Of a stretch of DNA of 64,000 bases, positions 48,812 to 60,345 are shown one piece after another. Within the stretch, counting starts at the first letter, position 1, and every line of letters begins with the position of its first letter. The position numbers were made by a program, and so were the translations under genes. The DNA is taken from contig OX439044.1 in the NCBI GenBank assembly GCA_949317995.1, positions 30,948,733 through 31,012,732 of the forward strand, read 5' to 3'. Origin of the DNA: Acholoe squamosa (Eukaryota; Annelida; Polychaeta; Phyllodocida; Polynoidae). The notes below the pieces were generated by a model that ran no database searches, had not been told where the DNA came from, and saw only the letters and a list, made by a program, of their open reading frames with translations.

Positions 48812-48907
48812 TGATATCCATGGATATCAGGCACCCAGTGCCTGTTATCCATGGATATCAGGCACACCTTACATGTCATGCCACATGGTCATGATGCATG
48901 CATCATG
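48812..48907. repeat. Cluster of perfect palindromes
   Basis: TGATATCCATGGATATCA (48812, 18 bp) is followed by a second near-palindrome, GCCTGTTATCCA/TGGATATCAGGC. CATGATGCATGCATCATG (48890, 18 bp) follows. ATCCATGGATATCAGGCAC occurs twice. Confidence 0.85.
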
Positions 48908-49229
48908 GTGTGCAATATCGACAGGTATCAGGATGGGAATATCCAGGAAAAGCACCCGGAGTCACAGAAATCGTGTAATAAGTACACATAATAGACACAT
49001 GTAGTGTGTCGAGATGAAAAATATCAAATACACCTAGTAATACCTCTATAATCCTCCCACCTACGCTCGGATCTCTGTTCTCAACTGGTTCAATAAACCT
49101 TTGTGCTTATATCTTTGTATAACCAGCTGCCAGAAATGTCCTAAACCATGTTCTCAGAAAAAAAAACACGTTTGTCTGGTGCCAAGGAAACACCCACAAC
49201 ATTGTAATAATTTACTGACCTGATATCTT

Positions 49230-49371
49230 CAGAGATGCCACTCACTGGCCGACAAAAACCAGGAAAACTGGACTTTGGACAAATTTTCCCATAAATTTAA
49301 CATAATTCAATACAGAAATCTTGGAATCAAAACCAGGAATTCATGGTAAACCAGGAAAAGTGACATCTCTG
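49230..49371. mobile_element. MITE family A, independent copy
   Basis: The ends are CAGAGATGCCACTCACTGG and ACCAGGAAAAGTGACATCTCTG. Exact TATCTT target duplications lie at 49224-49229 and 49372-49377. It has diverged from the three array-borne copies. Confidence 0.9.
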
Positions 49372-51680
49372 TATCTTTAATTGCTGTTCGCATATCGCAG
49401 TGCTGGGTTTAACAGGGCCACTTCAGGCAAAAAAAATACACTTTATCATTTGACATACAGGGGTGCATCAAAATCTAATGTATGGTTTGTAACTAATTCT
49501 CATTGCTGAGCTAAAAAGAGAACTTTCCATGTAGAACTTTCCATGTAATAAGTGGCGTATGTGTTGGTAACCTTATGGTGACACCAAGAATGTTAATGAT
49601 GCCAGATATATATCGAAATTTGGATTATTTTTATCATGATAATAATACTTTCAAATGCTGGAGTTTGACTCAGGTTGGCTCTTATTAAGAACTGCTTGAA
49701 TTTGAAACGCCAAATGGTGAGTGGAGAAGGGGGGGAAAGTTGGAGGTGAGAGGTTGGGGGAGGGGCTAGAGTTACATTTTACCATATTGGTGATCAAAAG
49801 GCGGAACTCCCCCAGATACCATTACAAATGGGACTGGCAATACTCCATTCAGTACAACAAATAAAACGAATCGAGTCTGAATTGAGAGCTTATGAGGGCA
49901 AAAAGAGAGAAGAAACATGTTGGTGGGAACATGACCTCCCATGGCCTGCCACGCAAACTGGGTGACAAGGGCACCTCCCCAAGCCACTGCCCCATTGTTC
50001 GCAGCCACAATAAAAGTCCAGGGGTCGGTTTTGAAAATGTGAAATCCGACTCCACAGGCGCCGCTGTGAAAATCATGAAGGCTAGGCACATCCAGCCAAT
50101 TATCCTGCGCATCTGCGTTCCGCCGGGCCGTCGTGACCAATGCGAATAACGCTGCCCATTTACTGCCGAACTGCCCGACCAACACGTGGCGCCATCTGTA
50201 GCGCTCCCAGGAAACAGGATAATGGCCAGTCCAGCAATAACTGCAGCCTTAATTAGGCCTAGCATGTAAGCACAGGAGATTGTAATCGTAAATAGAGATT
50301 GGAGAGACAATTGGGCATGAGGCTGAGGAGACTCCAATGGCACCAGTTGAAGCAAATCTGATTATGACCAATCTTTTGAACCATCAAGCACACGATCGAT
50401 TCTCAAGAGCTAGGCCAAAATTCTAAGAGTAAAACACTATTTTTTCGCCTTATGCAGCCGGAAGCATTAAGGCATAGCGCAGTTTTCTTTGTCAATTGTT
50501 GGCAAAACTCGTGATAAAAGAGATAAATGATGAACTATAACTCAAATTGTCTTGTCTCTTTCCCCTGTAAATGAAGAACGGTACACAAAACCTGTAAGAT
50601 GAAGTCCCGGGGGCCACTCAAGATATTATGGATACCATGTGCATACACAAACTAGCGGGAAAGGGGGGTGTTTTTGGGTTCTAGGAGCGGATCCTGCAGA
50701 ATCTTCTATAAGGGGTCTGATTCTGATAAGTTATGTCCAAATGGGGTACCTTTTTCATGGTTGAATTGTCAAGGGAATTTTGTGAAAATTCTGGGGAAAG
50801 GGGTACAATATTCTGGAGCATTTTCCCTCTGTAAGGCTCCCAAATCTAGAATGATGTAAAATTTATTGCATATTTCTTAGTCAACTTTTCAATGCTTCCC
50901 CATCATAGGGGTACCAAACATAGTCTGATGCTATTAGTGTTAAAAAAGTAGGGTACAATATGAGGGCTATCCCGCCCAAAGGGGTACATTTTTGGGAATA
51001 TTATTTTTGCCCGGCCATAAGGGGTACCAAGTGAATGGTCGTGTACACACATGTGACCAGGCAAGCAAAAACACCCATCTGCAGGGAAACTCATTATCAA
51101 AGTTCATCTGAAGATCTTTAAAATGAGACATCATTGGCTTAAATATTCCTAGTAGTTATGTCAGAACCCCACCTTGAACATAGGTCGTTATTCATATTTG
51201 AAATTGATGATTAAGCTCTAAATACATTATAAACAATAACAATATCTAAAAACACGATAAATCAGCCTTTTTCGTAAAAATTACATAACAATATGGTGAT
51301 TTTTGTCATAGATTTTTTATCTAACAGGAATTTTCTATTTCTGTTTTCAGATTTGGGTCTTTAGTGGGTTTCCCTGAAAATTGGCATAAAAATCTGCAAA
51401 TTTTGATTATTGGAATGGTTGCCATGGCAACCAGAAACAGGCATATAGGCTGATTTCTCATGAAAAATGTTCATTTTACCTTCCAAATAGGGGTCATTTC
51501 TACCGAAAATGGTGCATTTTAAATGAGACCATTGAATTCTGCATAAAAAATTAGCTTAATATATTCTTTTATTGATTTTACAGTATTTTTGCCTCTCCAA
51601 TGCCCCCTGGTGGCCAAATGGGGAATTAAAAATCTGCCGCGGAGGGGTGTTCTCGCTTGATGGGTCATGGTTACTATAGT
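49372..51680. other. GC-raised island and a GGGGTACC-rich repeat
   Basis: About 49770-50360 is G+C-raised and repeat-free, with two overlapping minus-strand frames (137 and 168 codons) of no recognised family. About 50603-51060 is a dispersed repeat with GGGGGCCACTCAAGATATT and many (G)GGGTAC(C/A) motifs. 51280-51620 shares GTTGCCATGGCAACC-type sequence with the 46.8-47.5 kb region. Confidence 0.4.
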
Positions 51681-51855
51681 CAGGGATGTAAGTCAGGCAT
51701 GGGCAAAAATCAGGAAGCCATACATTCACATGATATAAAAGCCTTCTATTTTTCCAAACAGCCCTCCTTATCACTCGTACTAGGAAAATACATCATTCAT
51801 TTTTTTCCCCCAAAAATCAGGAAATCATGATAAAACCTGAAGACTTACATCCCTG
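51681..51855. mobile_element. MITE family B (CAGGGATGTAAGTC), copy 1
   Basis: The ends are CAGGGATGTAAGTC and GACTTACATCCCTG, an exact 14-bp inverted repeat. It shares AGGAAGCCATACATT, GATATAAAAG and AAAACCTGAAGACTT with copy 2. The flanking hexamers (TATAGT / TAGAAT) have diverged. Confidence 0.88.
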
Positions 51856-52387
51856 TAGAATAGATAGGGAGTGGCCCTCCGGGGATGAAGTAGCCTGCAT
51901 CAACTATACCCCCATGGCTTCGAGAAGAGACATCGTTGGATTTTATCAAAACAACCAGGAAAACAACTCGAACTAGATCTTTCGTAGTTTGCATGATTAT
52001 GCATAATTTTCAACAATGGAGGAGTCGGCGGTAGGGAAGGGGGGGGGGGGCTATTTAGAAGGTTTCCAGTTTGTTGTGCATCATTCTTGAATGTTTCCCA
52101 ACAGGGGGAACGTGAGTTTATCCTTGAGCAGCTCCATAGTGGGACAGTGATGTGGTAATAGAGGAACAGGAGGAATTACCATTTATGAGTTGCTCCCCTG
52201 TCAGGTTAGATGCCATGCTGCCGGAAGGACCATGGGGATCTGCCTGTTACTATTCTAATTCTAACCCTCCAACTGCTGCATATATCATTTTTGATTTATC
52301 CTGGTTTCTGGTAGTAACCATGGCAGGTATCTCATCATTAGTGCTTCAGTTCTACTTCATATCGGCCTAAATGATTGATACATTCCT

Positions 52388-52475
52388 GCATTGTATGAAT
52401 GCATCCATGGGGTGTAAACTCCTCTGGTGCATTATATGAGTCAACTCACCAGGGCTGCATCCATGCATGATGGAG
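52388..52475. repeat. Small foldback repeat, copy 4
   Basis: ATGAATGCATCCATGG and the right-hand CTGCATCCATGCATGATGG form the arms. The centre holds GTAAACTCCTCTGG and GTCAACTCACCAGG. Confidence 0.45.
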
Positions 52476-52783
52476 ACAAATGGGCACAATCCAGTAAAGC
52501 ACTATGCATCCCTAAAGGACTAAAGGAGATGTGTCCTTAGGATAACAACCGGAAGTCAGGTACCCTCGACCGGAAGCTGGTCATGCTGCCATTTACAATA
52601 TGAGGAATCATATTCTGGGATTTTTTATTGTTGAAATAGTTAGCAGTTCAGTTTTTCATTGCCTTACTCTTACCCTAGACTTAGCTACAAACTAAAGCAA
52701 TTTAACCAAATCAAATAGACTCTGTCCTAATGCCACAGTGACTTGACTGTGGGGATAAAAAAGGATGAATGTGCTGGAAAACA

Positions 52784-52868
52784 AAAGGCCATCAAACATA
52801 TATGTGACACGATCTGCGAAAAGGGGTCTTAGTGCGGGGGGCATATGTCACATATTTGATGGCTTTTT
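52784..52868. repeat. Palindromic element with TGTGACACGATCTGC core, copy 2
   Basis: AAAAGGCCATCAAACATA leads into TATGTGACACGATCTGCG, AAAAGGGGTCTTAGTGCGG and GGGGG. The right arm is CATATGTCACATATTTGATGGC + TTTTT. The outer arms (GCCATCAAA / TTTGATGGC) are absent from copy 1. Confidence 0.65.
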
Positions 52869-55275
52869 CAGGCATTGCTGTTTCTGCTTTATAAATGAGA
52901 TAGGTGCATATGACTGGATATGACTACAGCTACTCAGATCACATATATATTCATTAAGACTGCTGTATCCTACTACAGCACAAAGGAAACAGATGATCTA
53001 TACATGAGAACAAATCATTAGACCACCAGCCTGCTTCCAGAAGATTATAAATGAGTCTACAAAAAGGGCTGCCTCTGATCCTATTGTGAGGACCTGAGAT
53101 GCTAGATTCCATATTCTTATGATTACATTCATAGATTACGCTGTGTGTGGGGTCATCCATTCTCAGAGAGAGAGCAACCTGTACACGACACATACGTCTT
53201 CCCTAGAGTTAGAGTAAATTTATCATAGTTAGTCGGACATAATAGTCAGAATATTGAACTCTTGGTTATCCAAAAATGTGCATATCCCACTTTATACACA
53301 TGTACCACCAAATAATAGTAAATTTTGAGGATTTTGTTTTCTGTCTACATAACTATTGGGATGTTAAAAAACTCAATACATGTAATATGCTTTTCAAAAA
53401 TCAGTTCGTGTGTTTGGCCTACCAAGGCAATAGTGTAGTGCCGTTGAATTTGGGAGAGTGGCAACAAACCAATCTCAGACCTTCTGATGGATGAGAGACA
53501 GACGGACATAGATACAGGGAGAGTGCTAGGTTGTGGGGCTGAGGGGGATTCTTACATTGGACTATAGTACTACTTTACCGTGGCTGAACGAGCCAAAAAC
53601 GTGATTGCTGGTTCGCATGAAGAATTGAAAAGGGGCTTCTTCACCTGTATATGACCTTGTTGAATTACTTGAGTGATCTTATTCACAAGCGAGGCAATAA
53701 TGGACTGTGTGAGGAGAGTAAGTCTAGAATTTGCTATACGTTGGGCTAACTTCCTAGATCCTTGTTTTCATACGAAATAGTTTAACTGATTCCCCTGGAT
53801 GGTAGATTTGTCAATGATAGAGACTGCTAACAGAGGGGTCTAGGTGCGAAGGCACAGGGAGGCCATGGTGGTGATTGCATGAATTTACTATAAAAGTACC
53901 TCCAGGTTGACTTAGCAAGGAATTTGCACTCAGACCTGGGGGTATGCATTAGTACAGACATCCCAGGTATGATAAGCTTCACTGGAGTAGGGAAGAGGTG
54001 TGGGTTAAACGGAAGTCCCTAACACCCCCATCCCGTCACCAACATCACGAATGAATGAACAAATTTGCTGAAATCTCAAAAGCAAATCTTTTAACGGGTC
54101 CAAAATTCAACTTCACATGCCAATCCAGCAAATGCCTTAGGGATTGGTCACGACACCACCAATTATCTCATTGGTGCCCAATCTCGTGCAAAATCCCATT
54201 TAAAAACATCTTATCAGGGAAAGTGGACTTTGAAACTGCAACCAAAACATAGTCTTTTGAAAGCAAAGTGCATAAGTCTGGCTCCAGGGGATCCTGACTG
54301 CTACTCTGGCTTCTGATTCAGCCGTGGACAATTTGGCGGCAACAATATGGTCCATCCGGGACCTGTATACTTGTCGTCTGCCGTGTGTTTATGTCCATTT
54401 CAAGGAGACCACGTGACTGGGTTTGTCTTAAGACCCGGATATATGTTAAAACATAGATCAACTTAGGGTCCGCAACCCGCCAGTTGAACAACCCATTAAA
54501 ATACAAAAGGAATGGGAGTTATGTCCACCCGGGCCCAAACAGAGAATCTATTTTTGGAATATTTTATGGTCTTTTTCTCTTACAATTACCTATTAGTCTG
54601 GGGTTTTCTTATTCGTAATCAGCAACATCTACCTGGATTGTGGCAGTTTGGGGTTGATTGCAGATTGCAAATAGTGTTCCTTAATTTTAGTTCTTTATGC
54701 TATGCTACAGTCATTTTGGATATCTACAAAGACATCGCTTTGACATCGGTTTTCTGGTCTTACTTCACAATAACATCTAATTTCAGTACTGGAAATTCAG
54801 AATGCACGACCCGTATGCACAACACTACTGCCTAAAAGGAAGGAAGAAAAACAAACGTTTCTTTTTTTCACCACAAAACGCGATTTGAAGAACCAACATG
54901 TAGATATATTTTAATTTCAATACACCAAAATCTAACTGTGAAGAACCATTGGACGAATAATATTCTACATCATATTTTGCACATTGTGTGAACGTTTTTG
55001 TTCAAATTAGTTTATTATATTTTGCATTTCATCGTAACTGACGAAATGGGGACTGATTCAAGCATGCCTTTGATTTGATGCGAGTAGGGATTCAGACGTA
55101 TTATTTGATATCCCGAGGTCTTGTGAAATGGTAATGGATTTAGGTCCGGGAGATAAGTCAACAACAGCCAAAGTATATTTGATAACAACAAAACCTTTGT
55201 ATCATAACTCACATACTGTGTTCCTTTGTACATCTTTTATATGCAAAAGCATTTGTGGATATTAAGGAATATATT

Positions 55276-55448
55276 CAGGGGTGTAAGTCAGGAATGGGCA
55301 CACATCAGGAAGCCATACATTAACTTGATATAAAAGCTTTCTTTTCTTCCAAACAACCCTCTTTAACACTTGTATAAGGAAAATAAACATCAGTCAAAAA
55401 TTTCAGAAATCAGGAAATCCTGATAAAACCTGAAGACTTACATCCCTG
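55276..55448. mobile_element. MITE family B, copy 2
   Basis: The ends are CAGGGGTGTAAGTC and GACTTACATCCCTG. Exact TATATT duplications lie at 55270-55275 and 55449-55454. Its 173 bp are collinear with the copy at 51681. Confidence 0.93.
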
Positions 55449-56330
55449 TATATTCTATCTACTACATTTGTATCAAAATATCTCTCCAAGGATTTCTATT
55501 ATCCTCAACAGGTTATATGCAAACGGGTTACATTTCAATGTTATGTGTTTCCACTGTGGACCAGACATAATGCATTTAGATACATTCAATAAAAGGTCTA
55601 ATATTCTATTTATATGACAAATTGTCAAGCGTTCCTTTGACCTTTGAGTGACTTTCAGTTTTGAATTGCGAACTAGAGAAGCTCATGCACAAGTATGGGA
55701 TATCATTCTAACCGAGCTGTTAACACATTGAATTTAAAATTTCAAGTTGCAAAGAGGATCATTTTCTTGGTATTCACTCAGATGATTTTCACTTTGCAGA
55801 ACATTGATTCGTCTCTCAGAAACGTTTGGAAAAAGAAAATTCAAAATAAAGAATGCCGATTCTCAGGATCAATTGCACACAAGTCTTTGAAATATAGGTG
55901 GGGGGGGGGGGTCATTTTACTGTGTTGGATTTTAGAAAACAAATTAAATGCATAATAGCACTATAAATACCCAATGATGTTCATTTCCCAAAGGCATACC
56001 CTGGGGCATCGTGTAGCTATAATGCATAGAATATGAGACTCTGGAAGCTGAGACGGTAGCTGGTCTGTATGCTAACAGGTAGTGGGACGGGGTGGTGTTT
56101 GAAGCAGTGGGAGAGGGGTTGTCATCACCACTGGACTAGGGTCTCTAATGGTCGCTTTATAAAACACTATCTGGCCACTTTGCAGTAACAAAGTAAGGCT
56201 GAGGGAAGCCATGAATATGCTGACCAACAGGTGCCCCCTCCTACACAGGTGAGTATGGAGGCGTGGTCCCCCATACCTCCACCAGGAGACCTGCCCATCC
56301 ATACCATTAACTCCTTAGGGGCTGCATAGT
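55449..56330. other. Unassigned sequence
   Basis: A G11 run lies at 55901. No gene or element was recognised. Confidence 0.4.
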
Positions 56331-56344
56331 GCCTTAACGTCTCA

Positions 56345-57042
56345 GAGTGAGTAAGTAATAGATGTGACAAAACCTGGGAAAACCTAACATTAAGGGGATT
56401 TAAAGCTATTTAGAGCCTCTAGGTGGCCCAGCCAAAAATAACAAGAAGGCATATTTACTGTAACCTATCAGAATACATTCTATTGGTCTTCTCACGTGTT
56501 TGGACAATCACAGACCCTAAATACTGGGCCAAGGCCTCATTTACAACACAGATAAGCATGTCATCATGTGAAATATTGATATTATCCATGCAGGTTGACA
56601 GAATTTGGGATTTTCTAAGTTCAGGTATATCTATCTAGTTTGAGTAAGCAGTTGACCATGGTATATCAAATGAACCAATTAAACCATACGTGGGCTCATT
56701 GAAATGGGAAGGTCTCAAGGATCATTTTGATATATTGATCATCAAAATCTGCCAAGGGGAAGTGGGAGAAAGTTTCATGACAATATGTTAGGTTATACCA
56801 TATTCAACACTAGTTTGCCCCCTGGTGGCAATAAACAGCACTAAATCCCATAATGTTAGGTTTTCCCACGTTTTGTCACAGATGTTTAACGCCATTTCGA
56901 CAGCTAAGGTCATATTCATGGCGAGAACTACATTACAAAATTTCAGAGGAATGTGGCAGTGCCCGCGCATATGTGCACCACACACATCCTGAGGGGATAG
57001 TAAAGAGAGATATAGACCCTTTTAAGTGGGCTAGAGAAGCCC
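56345..57042 (-). mobile_element. SINE-like retroposon with 14-bp target duplication, interrupted in its tail
   Basis: GCCTTAACGTCTCA occurs exactly at 56331-56344 and 57043-57056. Between them, after removing the inner 516-bp insertion and its duplication, 178 bp remain. Read on the minus strand they start GGGCTTCTCTAGCCC. They contain ATGACCTTAGCTGTCGAAAT and GGCGTTAAAC, and end in a TTACTTACTCAC tandem tail. A long variable target duplication and a short-repeat tail are the marks of LINE-driven SINEs. The core looks like those of invertebrate SINEs, though I cannot name the family. No clear tRNA-type A/B boxes were found in the head. Confidence 0.88.
56364..56879. mobile_element. 516-bp foldback element with 4-bp target duplication AGAT
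   Basis: The ends are GTGACAAAACCTGGGAAAAC (then CTAACATTA) and the inverted TAATGTTAGG + TTTTCCCACGTTTTGTCAC. This is a 29-bp terminal repeat with one mismatch, weaker pairing continuing inward. AGAT occurs at 56360-56363 and 56880-56883. The uninterrupted sister SINE at 62326-62404 reads TAATAGATGTTTAACGCC, exactly the predicted empty site. Confidence 0.92.
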
Positions 57043-57170
57043 GCCTTAACGTCTCATGCTCTTTGGGTCCATACAGCCCAGGAGAACACCCCTAACTCTT
57101 CAGTGTATTCCTGCGGTTGATTTAGGCGTCATATTGACTCTCCAAAAGGATGTTCACTCCTAATGGGTCT

Positions 57171-57235
57171 ACATCATGTACTGATGTTGTGCTGGTGAAT
57201 AAACTCGTCGGAACTTCAGCGGTGCATCATGACGA
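57171..57235. repeat. Small foldback repeat, copy 5
   Basis: ACATCATGTACTGATG and GTGCTGGTGAATAAACTCG precede GAACTTCAGCGGTGCATCAT and GACG. Confidence 0.45.
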
Positions 57236-57717
57236 CTTACGAACATGAACTTGAAGGCAGAGCACTCGACAAATCAATACATGGATTCTGAATGGAATAG
57301 TTACTCCATTAGTATGGGCTTGGGGATACTATAACAATTCACTGTTGTTTTAATAGTCAAGTACTGACTAAGTCTGACTTATAATCCTCCACTTACACCA
57401 AACATAATTCTGGTTCTCATCTGTTTTACCTCCATGTTCAATTTTCAGATCAGAAATCTGCTCGGAGACGGAGTAATCATCTCTTCTGCAGCCCGCTAGG
57501 TGGTGTTAGTGGAGCTTCATCCGGGACCCCTTTTACCCAGGGGCAGGCCTGCTGTAATGTGTTTATTGGCACCGGAAGTGATTAGCCCCCTCATCGCCCA
57601 TTGTTGCGCACGCAACCTGGATGGACGCGGACAGCATCGCCCAGTCTGGTTTAACTCTTATAGGGGTCACAATAGAGCTTCAATGCATTATGTCCATAAA
57701 GTATTACTTTTATCGAA

Positions 57718-57780
57718 ATGATACATGAATGCAGCACTTGAAGAGTAAATCACCCGGGCTGAATTCATGTATCACGATGA
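57718..57780. repeat. Small foldback repeat, copy 6
   Basis: ATGATACATGAATGCAGC pairs with GGCTGAATTCATGTATCAC around AAGAGTAAATCACC. Confidence 0.55.
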
Positions 57781-59209
57781 AGCCATAGGCATAGGATTGA
57801 TGCACTTTCGAGTAGCATGAAACAGTACTAAAAATTACAAAAAGTATACTCATCAGCACCGCACTGTATTGTATCGTTGTAGGGTCAAGCTCATGAGTTT
57901 GCAACAAATAAAAGTGGAAAAATCGTGAAAAATAAATTGTCTTTCCTGATTATCTTTCAAGTCTAATGGAAAATATAGGTCTTCAGGACCATGCTCATAA
58001 AATTTCATCATATAGCTATGATTCTTCCTTGGGAAATTACAATCATGAAAATACCTTGTAAAAACATAGCTTTTCCTCATTATCACTATTGGCCATTAAG
58101 CTTGGTACATATCCAAATAAAAGGGCCTGCTGCTAAGCAACCATTTGGAATAGAACAAAATGGAGAGCACCATTGGATTCCTTGGTATCGATTGGGGGAG
58201 GGGGGGTAGGTGACCTTAGAACTTTTATATGATGAATACTAACGATGCTAGGGCCTGCCATATATTGAAATCTTTTGTACTCTATATGGCCACATATGAG
58301 CCCATTTGAACCCTTTTGACCCCATATGGCGTAACAGACACGTAACAGACGTTCTTAACATGGTCGTTGTGTGACATTGACTTTAAAACCTTGTAAATAT
58401 GCCAAAAATATACATTTTTAAGTTTTGAAAATGTCTATCAATATCTACATAAAATTTTTGATCGTTCTTTGTCAGTCACCATCATCTGTCTATCTTCCTC
58501 ATATTTTTAAGTAATTTTGTTAGAGAAAAAGTAATGAATGATTATTCTATTTGTATTTACAGGGAAATTTTCAGAAAATTAGAAAAATGTCACAAATTAC
58601 TTGACAATATTGTTAAAATCTTAAGATTGTCAACTATGTTTGCGCATATGAATCATATTCATAATAACATCAATTCTAATCATATTTTCAAATTGAATGT
58701 TTGCTACTGCGTTTGTGACATCTTCAAGGATGTTGCCTGTAGTATTCTGATGAGCTACACCCTGTATCTTAACGACAGGAACGTGGAGGTATGATCCGGT
58801 CCTTGGAGGGGTTTACTACTGCTTCAAATGGCTCAACAACTGAGCGGCCAGACATCCACACAATACACATTCCCTTGTGTATAGACAACAAGCCTGACAA
58901 AAATCAGTTATGTGTTGGGGCTGGCTACAACTAAAGCTGGCCGGTTCATTGGTTTGTGTGAGAGGGGAAGGGTATACAAACTGTTATTGGAGTTCAAACT
59001 AAGTCAGGTGTCCCTGAGGGAGAAGTGTTAGGCCTAGAAAACTGATTAGGTCTCTATACATACAGCTGACTCACATACATAAGCACGTGCAGTATGCTGA
59101 TGTTAGCCCTTTATGGTCAGCACAGTATAGTGCACTAGTATAGGGTTGACCTGGGATACATTGTCACCCAATCATTCATGCAGCAATTTAGGTCAGTAGT
59201 TCTGAGATT

Positions 59210-59258
59210 GATACCAATGTAGCGCTGGCGAGTTACTCGCAGTAATGCATCATGGCGT
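59210..59258. repeat. Small foldback repeat, copy 7
   Basis: ATACCAATGTAGCGCTGGCG is followed by AGTTACTCGC and AATGCATCATGGCG. The core CTGGCGAGTTACTCGC is itself nearly palindromic. Confidence 0.5.
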
Positions 59259-60345
59259 CAAATGAAAGCGAGGTACTGCGAGTCTGATGGTTAAGAGCAA
59301 AGGCAGCTTGTTTAAGAAACCGTCGGGGTTGGTTCTTCACCTTCTTTCCATTTAAATGAACTTCATCTTACTCTATATGGACTAAAAATAGAAAGAACAT
59401 CAATCCATTGCGATAAAACTGTTCCGACATGAAGAAATACTCAGTGTATTGTTTCTTCTCCTCCGTTACCAGACTGCATCCCTGGAGATGAAATCAGGTT
59501 GAAGACAAGTAAAAATGTATATAGCCTCCCAGTATTGTAGACATTTAGTTTTGTATTTGTGTATATAATTTTCATAATGTATATCAAATAACTTGGCGAC
59601 TGAAGAAAATGACACAATATACGGGTATATCAAATTAGTTATTTAAGTCTTAAGTCACAGGTGCTTCCTCCCCGATTTGGTCCTACTAATTCATTTAACA
59701 GTTCCCTGAGTGATGCTGACACTTAACAACACCTTTTTTTCACCATCTTCCCTTGCAACCATCTGAAGACGGTGTCAGAATGAATAAACTGTCAAGGCGC
59801 CAAAAGGAACAACAATGGGAAGAAGAAGCAGACGACATTTTCCAAACACCAGGCAGCCATTAACACAATTGCCCAGCGTTCGTCTCCCTGACGAGCCTCT
59901 ATTGTAGCGTCCCACCAGACCCTCCCACAGGGATGCCCAGAGGTTAGGGCAAAATAGATGTGATTATGTCCCCATCTCTCCACGGGGATCTCACTTTTCT
60001 CCACATGGGCGTCCCGATCTGTTGGCGCCCTCTATACGGGACGCCCCACAGGTGAGTCTGGCATATTCCAGGTGGTACCATCAGGGTAAAGTCACAGTAG
60101 CAATGCATTACAAACCTGCTCTGTGACCATCTTGGTTTTTATAGGAGGAAACAGCAAATTTGGGACCCAATTTGCAGCAATCCTAGACTTGTGAGAGCTG
60201 TGCCATCAATACTGAAGGCATGGGTAACTGGAGTAGTGGCTGGTGGGTTCGTGTTTAAATTGCTTGTCCTTGTGCACTATAACTCGGATCATACATTATA
60301 AACCTTGATAACCCGTTTCTTATTTCGTGTTTCCTGTATAGCCCT

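Larger units (their letters stand above)
44490..49229. other. Intergenic or intronic sequence with scattered old repeats
   Basis: AAATGTCGTCTGYA recurs loosely at 44985-45110. A CpG-rich patch (CACGTGACC, TGCGCGATAGGTCACG, CACGCGCGAGG) lies at 46218-46282. A 48-bp repeat occurs at 46833-46880 and 47517-47567 (GTCCAAAAGCATTGAATCCT). Palindromes at 48611-48655 and 48812-48907 are listed separately. No gene was recognised. Confidence 0.4.
51856..55275. other. Sequence with two foldback repeats, otherwise unassigned
   Basis: It contains the foldback repeat at 52388-52475, the TGTGACACGATCTGC palindrome at 52784-52868, and a G12 run at 52039. The plus-strand 107-codon frame at 54512-54835 is hydrophobic but A+T-driven, and I do not call it a gene. 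Confidence 0.4.
57057..60345. other. Sequence with three foldback repeats and a GC-raised island
   Basis: Foldback repeats lie at 57171-57235, 57718-57780 and 59210-59258. About 59785-60060 is G+C-raised and repeat-free, with no recognisable coding content. It ends in CCCCACAG|GTGAGTCTGG, a donor-like site on the plus strand without a supported exon. Confidence 0.4.

Noticed and set aside
49772..50355. Two overlapping minus-strand frames of 137 and 168 codons
   Set aside because: They overlap in different frames, have no recognised domain and no splice context. They are better explained by higher G+C content lowering stop-codon frequency.
50603..51060. GGGGTACC-rich segment as a possible TIR element
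   Set aside because: No inverted ends or target duplication could be found. It is kept only as a dispersed repeat.
54512..54835. 107-codon hydrophobic plus-strand frame
   Set aside because: Its hydrophobicity follows from T-rich codons. There are no motif, splice or conservation clues.
59785..60060. Segment ending in a good donor-like CACAG|GTGAGT on the plus strand
   Set aside because: All plus-strand frames across the segment contain stops, so an exon is not supported.
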